Positions 22,826 to 32,137 of a stretch of 64,000 bases of DNA are shown piece after piece (the first letter of the stretch is position 1; every line of letters begins with the position of its first letter). Position numbers and translations under genes: made by a program. The stretch is taken from the NCBI RefSeq assembly GCF_900103715.1, contig NZ_FNHL01000001.1:1097295-1161294 (forward strand). Reading direction: 5' to 3'. Origin of the DNA: Halogranum gelatinilyticum. GTDB lineage: Archaea > Halobacteriota > Halobacteria > Halobacteriales > Haloferacaceae. The notes beneath the pieces are model-generated. The model saw nothing but the letters and a program-made list of their open reading frames with translations. It made no database searches and was not told the origin of the DNA.

Positions 22826-24094
22826 ATGAGTGACGGGGACGACGCGTCCGACGACTCGGGCGCCCCGGAAGAGGAGATCTCGGTCGAGAGCCTACAGGAC
22901 GGGCTGTCGGCCGTCGAAGAGGAACTCGAGGCCGCCGAGACGGAAGCGGCCCTCGACGAGGTAGAGAGCACGCTCGACGACATCGAGTCCAAACTCGAAG
23001 CCGCCGACCTGCCCGAACCGGCAGACGACGACGAGGAGGACCCGAGCGAAGAGCTTGCAGACTCGCTGGCGACGCTCCGTGAGGAGCTCGAAGCCAAGCG
23101 CGGTCCCTACGCCGAAGACGTCGTCGCGGCCATCGACGAGGCCAAGACGAAGATCGAGGACACCCGCTGGACCGACCGCGGCGAGGGCGAGATCGTCGAG
23201 GCCGTCGAGTCGTTCGTCGCCTCGGTGAACGAGACGCTCGACGCCGACGTCTCCGTCGACGGCGAGGACGCCGAAGAGCTGTCGGCCGCGCTCGCCGACG
23301 CCGCGGACGTCGTCGGCTCGGCCGGTCTCGACGCCGACGAGGACGCCGAAACCATCGCCGCGCTCGTCGAGGCCGCCGACAGTCTCGAATCTGACCTCGA
23401 AGCCGCCCAGGAGTGGGACGACCTCGAGACGCGCGAGAAGCTCGAAGCGCAGGGCTTCTACGACGTCCTCGGCCATTACAAGGACTATCCGCCGGAGTGG
23501 GCGGCAGTCAAAGGCTGGGAAGAGGAGGGTAACGTCGAGATGATTCTGCTCGCGCTCGACAACCTCCAGTCGGACTTCATGGAGCGTCACTGCATCGAGT
23601 CGCTCACCCGTCTCAACGACCAGGCGGCCTTCGAGGCCATGCACCAGCGCGCCCAGAAGCGTGACAAGCCCTCGATCAAGGCACTCGGCAAGATGCGCGC
23701 CGAAGACGCCGTCGAGACGCTCATCGAGTACGTCGACACCGACAAGGACCCGCAGCTCCAGAAGGTGACGTTCAAGGCACTCGGCGAGATCGGCGACGAG
23801 CGCGCGACCCAGCCGCTCGCGGACAAGCTCGTCATGGAGAACGACAACGTCCGGCCCTACGCGGCCCGCGCGCTCGGTCTCCTCGGCGACACCCGTGCCG
23901 TCGAACCACTCATCGACACCCTCCGCGACGACGAGAGCGACTCCGTCCGCTCCAGCGCGGCGTGGGCACTCCGACAGATCGGCACGCAGGTCGCCCTCGA
24001 AGCGGCCGCCGAACACGTCGACGACCGCTCCTACCTCGTCCAGAGCGAGGCCGAGAAGGCCCGCGAAGCACTCGGCATCTCCCAGACCGCGTAA
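22826..24094 (+). CDS. HEAT-repeat protein with acidic coiled-coil N-terminus
   Basis: This 422-residue protein has an extremely Asp/Glu-rich helical N-terminal half (about 1-200; heptad-like stretches such as LQDGLSAVEEELEAAETEAALDEVESTL). From about 250 to 415 there are five or so HEAT/PBS-lyase repeats (DPQLQKVTFKALGEIGDERATQPLAD, VRPYAARALGLLGDTRAVEPLI, VRSSAAWALRQIG). Such proteins are protein-protein scaffolds. No enzymatic site is visible, and the partner is unknown. About 290 bases of gene-free sequence precede it, with two AGATATAC copies (22622, 22637). Confidence 0.85.
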   Translation: MSDGDDASDDSGAPEEEISVESLQDGLSAVEEELEAAETEAALDEVESTLDDIESKLEAADLPEPADDDEEDPSEELADSLATLREELEAKRGPYAEDVVAAIDEAKTKIEDTRWTDRGEGEIVEAVESFVASVNETLDADVSVDGEDAEELSAALADAADVVGSAGLDADEDAETIAALVEAADSLESDLEAAQEWDDLETREKLEAQGFYDVLGHYKDYPPEWAAVKGWEEEGNVEMILLALDNLQSDFMERHCIESLTRLNDQAAFEAMHQRAQKRDKPSIKALGKMRAEDAVETLIEYVDTDKDPQLQKVTFKALGEIGDERATQPLADKLVMENDNVRPYAARALGLLGDTRAVEPLIDTLRDDESDSVRSSAAWALRQIGTQVALEAAAEHVDDRSYLVQSEAEKAREALGISQTA

Positions 24095-24190
24095 GCGACC
24101 CGCAGTTTTCGCTCCCGTCACCCGCTTCCAGCCCGTCCGCAACCCTCCCGAGCCGAGCGTTTATCACACAGGACGCGGCCACCGACCCCC

Positions 24191-25912
24191 GTGAGGCTCC
24201 ACACGGCTGCGTGTCTCGTCGTCCTCTGTCTCGCCTCTCTCGCCTGTGTCGCCCCCGTCGGCACGGCAGCGAGCAGCGACGCTCTCCACGCCGACCCCGT
24301 CGTCGACTACGCTGCGTCCAACATCAGCGTCAGCGACGACCGTACCGCCGACGGGAGCCGCATCACCGGCTTCCTCGCCAACCCCGTCGCCGACGGCGAC
24401 CGCGGCGAGTACGTTTCTATCATGGTTGCCCGCGGCGGCAACTGGACGCTGAGCGACGGTGAGGCGACCGTCTCGCTCCCGACGAACACCACCGGCCACG
24501 TCGTCGTCACGGCCACGCCGGACGCGCTCGCGAACGACACGGTGGACGCGGCCGGAACCACCGTCAGCGCGCCGTCATCCTTCGCCCTCGCCAACGGCGG
24601 CGAGGAACTCACGCTCCGCCGGAACGGGACCGTCGTCGACCGCGCGAGCTACGAGACGGCTCCCGAGGGCGAGGACTGGCGGTGGAACCGCACGCCGCGC
24701 TGGCGACCGGTCGGACTGGAGCCGCGAACAGTGGTCGCCACCGGCTCCGCGACCGCCGAGGCGTTCGTCCTCCCCGACTCCCCCGATGTCGCGCTCGACA
24801 CGCTCCGTGCGGCCGACGACCGCATCCTGCTCGCCGGATACACCTTCGCCTCGCCCCGCGTCGCCGACGCGCTCGTCGCCGCGGCCGAGCGAGGCGTCCG
24901 CGTCCGTGTCCTCGTCGACGACGCGCCGGTCGGGGGTACGACCACGAGGCAGGCGAGGGCACTCGACCGGCTGACCCGCGCCGGCGTTCCGGTCTCGGTC
25001 CTCGGCGGCGAGTACGCCAGATACGACTACCATCACCCGAAGTACGCCGTCGTCGACGGCCGCGCACTCGTGCTCACGGAGAACTGGAAACCGAGCGGCG
25101 TCGGCGGTCGGAGTAGCCGCGGCTGGGGCGTCCGCGTCGACTCGCAGGCGACGGCTGTGGAGCTGGCAGAGGTCTTTCGTACCGACGCCGACGGCCGCGA
25201 CGCTACCACGTGGTCCGACTACCGACGCGGCCGCTCGTTCACCCAGACGAACGCTTCAGACGCGAGCTATCCCACCGAGTTCGACCCGGCGACCGTCGAC
25301 GCCGACGGCGTCCGGCTCGTCACCGCCCCGGGCAACGCGGAGTCGGCGACGGTCGGACTCGTCGACAACGCGACGGAGCGCGTCTGGGTCGTCCAGCCGA
25401 CCGTCGGCAGTCGCTCCCATCCGTTCCTCCGCGCCGCGATGCGGGCGGCCGAGCGCGACGTCGAGGTCCGCATCCTGCTCGCCGGGACGTGGTACGTCGA
25501 AGAAGACAACCGTCGACTCGCCGACTGGCTGAACGCGTGGGCCGACGAGGGCGACCATCCGCTGGAGGCGCGTCTGGTGACTCCCGACGGGCGGTTCGAG
25601 AAGATCCACGCCAAGGGGATGGTCGTCGACGACGCGGCCGTCGTCGGCAGCGTCAACTGGAACAACAACTCGGTCCGCGAGAACCGCGAGGTGGCTGTCG
25701 TCCTCGACGGGACGGAACCGGCCAGCTACTACGGCGACGTCTTCGCGGCCGACTGGCGTGCGTCGGCAGGAGACGGCGGTGGCGTGGGCGACCAAGGCAG
25801 CCTCACCGGCGACGACGCCGTCCCGCTCGGTCTCGTCGCGGCCGCGGTGCTCTCGGTGGTCTTCGTCGCGGTCGTCGCAAAACGGAAACTGGAGTTCGAG
25901 CGTGAGCCTTAG
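24191..25912 (+). CDS. Secreted phospholipase D-like protein with lamin-tail-like domain
   Basis: This 573-residue protein starts with GTG and a signal peptide (about 1-26, ending GTAAS). Residues of about 40-165 look like a lamin-tail beta domain (GSRITGFLANPVADGDRGEYVSIMV, LANGGEELTLRRNGTVVDRASY). Two HKD motifs follow: HHPKYAVVDG (about 280) and IHAKGMVVDD (about 475), each with the downstream Asn used in phospholipase D or nuclease active sites (ENW, SVNWNNNS). A C-terminal membrane segment (about 543-562) and a basic tail anchor it with the catalytic part outside. Substrate (lipid or DNA) is open; the lamin-tail plus PLD pairing is seen in secreted nucleases. Confidence 0.87.
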   Translation: MRLHTAACLVVLCLASLACVAPVGTAASSDALHADPVVDYAASNISVSDDRTADGSRITGFLANPVADGDRGEYVSIMVARGGNWTLSDGEATVSLPTNTTGHVVVTATPDALANDTVDAAGTTVSAPSSFALANGGEELTLRRNGTVVDRASYETAPEGEDWRWNRTPRWRPVGLEPRTVVATGSATAEAFVLPDSPDVALDTLRAADDRILLAGYTFASPRVADALVAAAERGVRVRVLVDDAPVGGTTTRQARALDRLTRAGVPVSVLGGEYARYDYHHPKYAVVDGRALVLTENWKPSGVGGRSSRGWGVRVDSQATAVELAEVFRTDADGRDATTWSDYRRGRSFTQTNASDASYPTEFDPATVDADGVRLVTAPGNAESATVGLVDNATERVWVVQPTVGSRSHPFLRAAMRAAERDVEVRILLAGTWYVEEDNRRLADWLNAWADEGDHPLEARLVTPDGRFEKIHAKGMVVDDAAVVGSVNWNNNSVRENREVAVVLDGTEPASYYGDVFAADWRASAGDGGGVGDQGSLTGDDAVPLGLVAAAVLSVVFVAVVAKRKLEFEREP

Positions 25913-27810
25913 TCGTCGAGTGCGGGCGTGCTCGACAGCTCTTCGTCGAGGTCGGCGTCGGCCATCTTGTCGACGAGGCTGTCGATGACCTCCTCGCGCA
26001 TCCCCTTCACGAACTTGATGGAGCCGACGACGAGGTGGCCGCCGCCGTTGACGCCGCCGCCGACGACTTCCTCGTTGAGTTCGGCGACCATCTGCGGGAT
26101 GTCGAGGCGGACGCCATCGGAACGGAGGACGGCGAAGTCCGGCCCGTAGCCGATGGTGATGACGGGTTCGCCCGTCTCTTTGACCTTGGTGTCGTGGAGT
26201 TCACCGGTCGTCTTGCCGGGTGCCGGGTAGGTGAAGCGGTGGGCGAAGTTGTCGAGGTCGACCGTGTAGAGATGTGCCCCGCTGTCGAGGGTCTCGTGGT
26301 CGACGTGGGAGTCGACGGCTTCCAGCTGTCGCTCGACGTCGCGCTCGGCGCGCTCCGAGAGGAACTCGACGAGTTCGCGGTGGCGCTCCTCGTCGTCGCA
26401 GTCGACGTTGAGCACGTCGTTGACGAACGACTGGCCGTCCGAGTAGCGCAGCCAGTGGGCGGCGTAGTCGAGTGCCTCGCCGATGTCGAGCAGGCGGTCA
26501 CGGTCGTAACCCTCGGCCTCCGCGAGGTCGACGAACTCGCCCATGACCTCGGCCTTCGAGCGGTCCGAGAGACCGGCGACGGCGGGAACGTGACGGAGTT
26601 CGTCGGTCACGTCGGGGTCGATCATCCGCGCGAGTTCGACACACATCATCCCGGTAGTGATGCGATAGTCCTCGTCGTGGAGGTAGGGGTTGACGTGCGC
26701 ATCGAGGAGATGGTTGACCGCCTCCGGGTCGGGGTGGTGGTGGTCGACCACGGCGATGGGCATATCGTAGTGCGCGAGGTTCTGGTACGCCGGGACGTCC
26801 TCTTCAGTGGACCCGTTGTCCAGCATGAGCAGGAACGGGAGCTTCTGGCCGTGGCGGGCCTGTCCCTCCAGCGCGAAGTTCAGGTCGCGCGTGACGTCCT
26901 CCATCTCGTAGAACGGGGCCTTCGAGGGGAGCCGCTTGAAGAGATGTCGCGGCGCGTCGGGGTCGGCGTGGACCTCCGCGATGAACTTCTCCAGTGCGAG
27001 CTGCACCGGGAGGGAGGCGCACATTCCGTCACCGTCGGCGTGGTGACGGACGCGAATCGGGCGGCCTTCGAGGACCGTCCGGCGGAGCAGTCGGGCGACG
27101 TCCGCGAGGTCGTCGCGGAGCTTGTCGAAGGCGGGCCACTCGACGAGCGGGTCGACGTCGTTCGGTTCGGCGCGGTCGTCGAGGGCGGCGTCGCGACGTT
27201 CGGCCGCATCCTCGGCCTGCTCACCCGTGAGTTTGGTCAGGGAGGCGACTTCGATCTGCGTCGCGCCATCGTGGGTCTCGACGGTGCCGCCGATGCGGAC
27301 GAGGTCGTCGAGTTCGACGTCGGGGTGGGCGCGGACGCCCGCCTCCTCGAAGGCGGCGCAGGCGACGATGCCGGTCTCGTCGCTGAGGTGGAAGATGGTC
27401 GGGCCACCGGTCTGTTTGATCTGGACGATGGTGCCCTCGATGTGGACGTCGGCTCCGGTCTGGAGCGCCTCGACGGCCGTCCGTTCGGGCTCGTGGTCGA
27501 CGACTTCGGTCTGGTAGTCCTCGGGATCGGCGGCCGTGAAGGCGATGTCGCCGTTCTCGCGGACGTTCTCCAACTCGACGATGAGGCGGTCGCCGACGTC
27601 GTAGTCGCGGTCGAGGTTCGACTCGTGGACGAGGCCCGAAACCGTATCCGAGATGTCGACGAAGACGCCGTAGTCGACGACGCCGTTGACGACGGCGTGG
27701 TAGCGCGCGCCGACTTCGACGTCCTCGACGGTACAATCAGGTGCGAGGTCGTAGACGGTGGGTCGCGAATCTGACCCGGTGCCGGAATCCCCGGCTGTCT
27801 CGCTGTTCAT
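25909..27810 (-). CDS. RecJ-like DHH phosphoesterase with S1 and OB domains
   Basis: This 633-residue protein has an N-terminal S1 RNA-binding domain (about 32-85, GARYHAVVNGVVDYGVFVDIS), an OB nucleic-acid-binding domain (about 112-180), then the DHH domain with HHADGDGMCAS (about 253-263) and VVDHHHPD (about 348), and a DHHA1 C-terminus with GGGVNGGGHLVVGS. The motifs are complete, unlike the RecJ-like protein at 9432. It is probably a 5'-3' exonuclease acting on single-stranded DNA or RNA; the S1 domain suggests RNA. The ATG at 27810 was chosen by the protein-like start MNSETAGDSGTGSDS. Its stop shares four bases with the PLD gene. Confidence 0.9.
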   Translation of the reverse strand: MNSETAGDSGTGSDSRPTVYDLAPDCTVEDVEVGARYHAVVNGVVDYGVFVDISDTVSGLVHESNLDRDYDVGDRLIVELENVRENGDIAFTAADPEDYQTEVVDHEPERTAVEALQTGADVHIEGTIVQIKQTGGPTIFHLSDETGIVACAAFEEAGVRAHPDVELDDLVRIGGTVETHDGATQIEVASLTKLTGEQAEDAAERRDAALDDRAEPNDVDPLVEWPAFDKLRDDLADVARLLRRTVLEGRPIRVRHHADGDGMCASLPVQLALEKFIAEVHADPDAPRHLFKRLPSKAPFYEMEDVTRDLNFALEGQARHGQKLPFLLMLDNGSTEEDVPAYQNLAHYDMPIAVVDHHHPDPEAVNHLLDAHVNPYLHDEDYRITTGMMCVELARMIDPDVTDELRHVPAVAGLSDRSKAEVMGEFVDLAEAEGYDRDRLLDIGEALDYAAHWLRYSDGQSFVNDVLNVDCDDEERHRELVEFLSERAERDVERQLEAVDSHVDHETLDSGAHLYTVDLDNFAHRFTYPAPGKTTGELHDTKVKETGEPVITIGYGPDFAVLRSDGVRLDIPQMVAELNEEVVGGGVNGGGHLVVGSIKFVKGMREEVIDSLVDKMADADLDEELSSTPALDD

Positions 27811-27902
27811 GGGCGGTTTAGACGGGGGTTCGGGGTTAAGCTTTCCATACTGGCTCGCCCCCTTCCGCAACCCTTAGATGGCGACGAACCGGACTTTCGG
27901 CC

Positions 27903-28391
27903 ATGCGACTGTTCCGGTCGGGCGAGATCATCGGCATCGCGGCCGACACGCTCGACTTCGCCCTCGAAGCCTCCGAGGAGACCCACCCCGACGAGTATAT
28001 GGGACTTCTCCGCGGCGAGGACGCCCGCGACCTCGGCCTGGACCGTGACGGCACCGTCGTCACCGACGTGCTCATCATCCCTGGAACGGAGTCGAACCCC
28101 GTCAGTGCCACCGTCAACTCCAGTATGATTCCCAACGATATGCGGGCGGTCGGCTCCATCCACTCGCACCCCAACGGCGTCCTCAAACCCAGCGACGCCG
28201 ACCTCGCCACCTTCGGCTCCGGCGACGTCCACATCATCGTCGGCTTCCCCTACCGCACGAGCGACTGGCGAGCCTTCGACCGCGAGGGCAACGAGCGCAA
28301 ACTCGACGTGTTGAACGTCGACCTCGCGGACCCCGAATCGTTCTTCGACTTCACCCAGGAAGACATCGACAGCGAGCTATCCGACAAATGA
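27903..28391 (+). CDS. JAMM/MPN+ metalloprotease, desampylase-like
   Basis: This 162-residue protein has the JAMM zinc site: Glu in HPDEYMGLL (about 31) and [14 protein letters not shown] (about 88-101). In haloarchaea such proteases remove SAMP ubiquitin-like proteins from targets (HvJAMM1/2). This one is encoded directly before ribL (ATGA overlap), the arrangement I associate with JAMM2. The loop insert [16 protein letters not shown] is typical of the archaeal form. Which SAMP conjugates it acts on cannot be read from sequence. Confidence 0.88.
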   Translation: MRLFRSGEIIGIAADTLDFALEASEETHPDEYMGLLRGEDARDLGLDRDGTVVTDVLIIPGTESNPVSATVNSSMIPNDMRAVGSIHSHPNGVLKPSDADLATFGSGDVHIIVGFPYRTSDWRAFDREGNERKLDVLNVDLADPESFFDFTQEDIDSELSDK

Positions 28392-28828
28392 CGAACATGA
28401 CCACCGTCATCGCACAAGGGACCTTCGACCTGCTCCATCCGGGCCACGTCCACTATCTGACCGACGCCGCCGAGCGCGGCGACGAACTCCACGTCATCAT
28501 CGCCCGCCGCGGCAACGTGACGCACAAGGCCAAACCGATCCTCCCCGACCGCCAACGCCGCGACATGGTGGCCGCGCTCGACTGCGTCGACGAGGCCCAT
28601 CTCGGCCATCCCGAGGACATCTTCGTCCCCATCGAGGAGATCCAGCCGGACGTCATCATGCTCGGCTACGACCAGCACCACGACGCCGACGGGATTCGGG
28701 AGGCACTGGCGTCGCGGGGCATCGACTGCGCCGTCGAACGCGCCTCGGCTCGCGAGCCGAAGTACGAGGGCGAACTGCTGTCGACAGGCCGCATCGTCGA
28801 CCGGATTCTCGAAGAGCGCGGCGAGTAA
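28388..28828 (+). CDS. ribL: FAD synthase RibL
   Basis: This 146-residue nucleotidyltransferase transfers AMP to FMN to give FAD. It has the cytidylyltransferase motifs [14 protein letters not shown] (about 11-24, with HxGH) and the TGRI(V) end motif ([10 protein letters not shown]). The archaeal RibL type was defined on the Methanocaldococcus enzyme. It is translationally coupled to the JAMM gene. The next gene on the strand is biotin ligase, so two adenylate-forming cofactor enzymes stand together. The start is ATG at 28388; MTT at 28397 is possible. Confidence 0.93.
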   Translation: MTNMTTVIAQGTFDLLHPGHVHYLTDAAERGDELHVIIARRGNVTHKAKPILPDRQRRDMVAALDCVDEAHLGHPEDIFVPIEEIQPDVIMLGYDQHHDADGIREALASRGIDCAVERASAREPKYEGELLSTGRIVDRILEERGE

Positions 28829-28888
28829 CGGGCCGGCTATCCGCTCCGACCACCATCTCTTAGAGCCGCGGCTGTCTCTTCGGACTCG

Positions 28889-29701
28889 ATGGACACCGAC
28901 AGGCTCACGGACAGACTCGGCGTCCCCGTCGAGGTCCACGGCCGCATCCCCAACACCACCGACCGAATCAGACGGCTCGCCCGCGACGACGCCCCGCACG
29001 GTACGACGGTCGTCGCCGACGAACTCACCGCCGCCCGCGGCCGCACCGGCTCGGCGTGGTCGGCACCCTCCGGCGGCGTCTGGACGAGCACCCTCCTCCG
29101 ACCGGACTTCGACGCAGACCACGTCGGCCGACTCACCTTCGCCGCGGGCGTCGCCGTCGCCGACGTCGTCTCCTCGTTCGGCGTCAATGCCGAACTCAAG
29201 TGGCCGAACGACGTGCTGGTGGGTGGGAAGAAGATCGCGGGCATCCTCACCGAGTCCGTCCACGACGGCGTCCCCGTCGCGGGCAAGCCGGTCGACGAGG
29301 TCTTTCCGGGCGGCGAACCCGGACTCGACTACGTCACCCTCGGCATCGGCATCAACGCCAACGTCGACCCCGCGGACCTGAATCTCGACCGCCCGGCCAC
29401 CGCACTCCGAGCCGAGACCGGCGGCGACGTCGACCGCGAGACCGTCGTGGTCCGGCTGAATGAGGGGCTTCGCGAACGGTGCGCGCAGGTCGAAACGGCC
29501 GACGGATTCAGTCACCTCCTCGACGACTGGCGCGAGCGAAGCGTGACGCTCGGCCAGCGGGTCGTCGTCCACCGCCGCGGGCAGGCCGTCGTCGAGGGTG
29601 TCGCACGCGACGTGACCGAGACGGGCGCGCTCGTCGTCGACACCGGTGAAGAGCGAATCGAAGTAACAGAGGGCGAGTGTCGGCAGCTGCGCCGGGAGTG
29701 A
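28889..29701 (+). CDS. birA: Biotin-protein ligase
   Basis: This 270-residue enzyme activates biotin as biotinyl-AMP and attaches it to the carrier protein of acyl-CoA carboxylases. Seen are the biotin-binding GTTVVADELTAARGRTGSAW (about 39-58, GRGRxGRxW degenerate to ARGRTGSAW), KWPNDVLVGGKKIAGIL and the C-terminal SH3-like domain (about 225-268). No N-terminal DNA-binding domain is present, so it should not act as a repressor. About 30 residues inserted around 135-150 (GVPVAGKPVDEVFPGGEPG) are typical of haloarchaea. Confidence 0.93.
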   Translation: MDTDRLTDRLGVPVEVHGRIPNTTDRIRRLARDDAPHGTTVVADELTAARGRTGSAWSAPSGGVWTSTLLRPDFDADHVGRLTFAAGVAVADVVSSFGVNAELKWPNDVLVGGKKIAGILTESVHDGVPVAGKPVDEVFPGGEPGLDYVTLGIGINANVDPADLNLDRPATALRAETGGDVDRETVVVRLNEGLRERCAQVETADGFSHLLDDWRERSVTLGQRVVVHRRGQAVVEGVARDVTETGALVVDTGEERIEVTEGECRQLRRE

Positions 29702-29775
29702 GTTGTCGGAGCGAGAAGCGAACGGGAAGGAGACGGCTACCGCTCGGCGGTCGAGAAAACGGAAGAGAGGCGACG

Positions 29776-30534
29776 TTAGTTCGCGAGCGCGGTCAGCTCG
29801 TCGGGGGAGTCGAGGCTGGCCGAGGAGTTGTCGGAACTGGTCTGGTCTTGGACCCACTGGTCGTACTCGTCCTGCGGCAGCACTTCGACGGTGAAGTACA
29901 TCTGCGAGTGCGCGACACCGCAGTACTCAGTACAGTAGCCCTGGTAGGTACCCGGTTCGGTCGGGACCGTCCGGATGACGTTCTCCTGGCCGGGGATGGC
30001 GTCCTGCTTCAGCCCGAGTTCGGGGACGGCAAAGCCGTGCAACACGTCTTGTGACGTTATCACAAAGTAGACGTCCTGGTCGGCCGGGATGACGATCTCG
30101 TTACCGTTCGAGAAGCCGTGCTGGGGGTAGCTCATGTTCCAGCCCCACTGGAAGGCGTCGGCCTGCACGACGACGTCGTCGTTCTCCGGGGCGACGGGGT
30201 CGTCGGCCGTGTAGGTGATGTCCTCGTTCGCGAGCACGCCGTAGGAGGCGGCACCGACGAACAGCAGGATGATGGCCGTCGCGATGGTCCAGGTGATCTC
30301 CAGCCGCCGGTTCTCTCGGGTCGGCTGGGCCTTGTCGTTGTCCTTGAACTTGAAGACCGTGTAGATGAGGATCGCCTCCACCAGGATGGCGATCGGGACC
30401 CCGACCAACAGCAGCTTCTCGTTCAGGTTGTCGATGAGATCGATCGACGTCGACTGCGCCGCGACCGGCTCGACGGCGAAGGCGAGGAGCGCCGCCGAGA
30501 GGAGCGAAACGAGCGCGAGACGCTTGCCTTTCAT
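29776..30534 (-). CDS. coxB: Cytochrome c oxidase subunit II
   Basis: This 252-residue protein has a signal peptide (about 1-26), two membrane helices (about 40-60 and 82-103) and an extracellular cupredoxin domain. The CuA ligands are complete: His166, Cys201, Glu203 (backbone), Cys205, His209 and Met212 (YCTEYCGVAHSQM). It receives electrons from halocyanin-like carriers and passes them to subunit I, which is not in this window. The ctaB fusion required for heme biosynthesis is encoded divergently, 190 bases away, which supports a terminal oxidase locus. Confidence 0.95.
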   Translation of the reverse strand: MKGKRLALVSLLSAALLAFAVEPVAAQSTSIDLIDNLNEKLLLVGVPIAILVEAILIYTVFKFKDNDKAQPTRENRRLEITWTIATAIILLFVGAASYGVLANEDITYTADDPVAPENDDVVVQADAFQWGWNMSYPQHGFSNGNEIVIPADQDVYFVITSQDVLHGFAVPELGLKQDAIPGQENVIRTVPTEPGTYQGYCTEYCGVAHSQMYFTVEVLPQDEYDQWVQDQTSSDNSSASLDSPDELTALAN

Positions 30535-30724
30535 GCTAATCTGGGCTTAGGAGAACACGCGTAAATACCTACTGTTGTGCGTTCCCAGTGCGACCGACCG
30601 GCGGCCGGCCAACGCCCGACTGGTGGGTAGCCAGCGGCCGGTCGATGCGTGGCCGGTGGCCAGCCGACGGCGAAGCGCGTCGCCTAAATACCGCGATTCC
30701 TAACCCCCACGCAAGTGATTTAGC

Positions 30725-32128
30725 GTGGCAGACACACAGACACCCGACCGGTTCGTCGGCCTGCTCGCCGCGACGGCGATGGGCGTCTATCTCCTCTTGG
30801 CCGTCGGCGCGACGACGGCCATCACGGACGCCACCGCCGCGTGTACCGCCTGGCCCGTCTGCGGCGACGGCTGGACCCTCCCGACGACCGTCGACGGCTA
30901 CGTCGCCGTCGGCCACCGCCTCGTCGCGCTGGCCGTCGGTCTGCTCGTCGTCGCCACCGCCGTCGTCGGCTGGCGTCGTCGCGAGTCCCGGCGCGTCCGC
31001 GCCGCACTCGCCGTCTCCGTCCTCCTCTACCCGGTTCAGGCGGCAGTTGGCGCGCTCGTCGCGACCTCCGGCGTGACCCTCGCGCTCTCGGTGCTCCATC
31101 TCGCCGTCGCGATGGTCATCTTCGGCGGTCTAGTCGCCGCGCTCGCGTGGACGCTCGAAGTCCAGACCGGCGACCCCGACGACGTCCCCGAATCCGCGCC
31201 CGAACCCGACCTCCCGCCCGCGGACGACCGCTCGCCCGAGATTCCCTCGGAGCCCGTCGCCCGCGCCAAAGCGACCGCGAACGCCTACTTCCGGCTGATG
31301 AAGCCACGGCTGATGTGGCTGCTCTGTCTCGTCGCCTCGGCGGGGATGGCGCTCGCAGCGGGCAGTCAGGGCCTCGACATCGTGACCGTCCTCGCCACCC
31401 TCGGGGGCGGCGCGCTCTCTATCGGCGCGTCGGGGACGTTCAACCACGTCCTCGAACGCGACATCGACCGGCGGATGAACCGCACCAGCGACCGGCCGCT
31501 CGCGACGGACCTCGTGCCCGTCCGCAACGCCATCGCCTTCGGCGTCGTCCTCGCGGCCCTCTCGCTCGCGCTGTTCGCCTCGGTCAATCTCCTCGCCGCC
31601 GCCCTCGGCCTCGCGGCCATCCTGTTCTACAGCGTCGTCTACACGCTCATCCTCAAGCCGAACACGGTCCAGAACACCGTCATCGGCGGGGCGGCCGGCG
31701 CGCTGCCCGCCATCATCGGCTGGGTCGCCGTCACCGGCTCCATCGGGCTTGGCGGCATCGCGCTCGCGACGCTCATCTTCCTCTGGACGCCCGCGCACTT
31801 CTACAACCTCGCGCTGGCGTACAAGGACGACTACGAGCGCGGCGGCTTCCCGATGATGCCCGTCGTCCGCGGCGAGACGACCACGCGCCGCCACATCCTC
31901 TGGTATCTCGGCGCGACGCTCCTCGCCGCCGGCGCGCTCGCCGCCTCCGAGGCCCTCGGCTGGGTCTACGTCGTCTCGGGCGTCCTCGTCGGCGCGGTGT
32001 TCCTCTGGGCGGTCGTCCGCCTCCACTACGAGCAGACCGAGTCCGCGGCGTTCCGCGCGTTCCACGCCTCGAACGCCTATCTCGGCGTCACGCTGCTCGC
32101 CATCGTCGTCGACACGCTCGCAATCTGA
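30725..32128 (+). CDS. ctaB: Heme o synthase (CtaB) fused to a CtaA-like half domain
   Basis: This 467-residue membrane protein starts with GTG. Residues of about 1-145 contain four membrane segments with His in VGHRLVALA and VLHLAVAMV, like one half of heme A synthase CtaA. A charged Pro-rich linker (about 146-178) follows. The rest is protoheme IX farnesyltransferase, with the prenyl-diphosphate motifs NHVLERDIDRRMNRTSDRPL and YKDDYERGGFPMMPVVRG. The enzyme farnesylates heme B to heme O. The fusion suggests that the two steps, or heme transfer between them, are linked; whether the half CtaA has activity is unknown. Confidence 0.92.
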   Translation: MADTQTPDRFVGLLAATAMGVYLLLAVGATTAITDATAACTAWPVCGDGWTLPTTVDGYVAVGHRLVALAVGLLVVATAVVGWRRRESRRVRAALAVSVLLYPVQAAVGALVATSGVTLALSVLHLAVAMVIFGGLVAALAWTLEVQTGDPDDVPESAPEPDLPPADDRSPEIPSEPVARAKATANAYFRLMKPRLMWLLCLVASAGMALAAGSQGLDIVTVLATLGGGALSIGASGTFNHVLERDIDRRMNRTSDRPLATDLVPVRNAIAFGVVLAALSLALFASVNLLAAALGLAAILFYSVVYTLILKPNTVQNTVIGGAAGALPAIIGWVAVTGSIGLGGIALATLIFLWTPAHFYNLALAYKDDYERGGFPMMPVVRGETTTRRHILWYLGATLLAAGALAASEALGWVYVVSGVLVGAVFLWAVVRLHYEQTESAAFRAFHASNAYLGVTLLAIVVDTLAI

Positions 32129-32137
32129 GGCGCACAG

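Noticed and set aside
28250-29857. 535-codon open frame on the minus strand
   Set aside because: Antisense to ribL and birA, both of which have complete catalytic motifs; the translation shows no domain.
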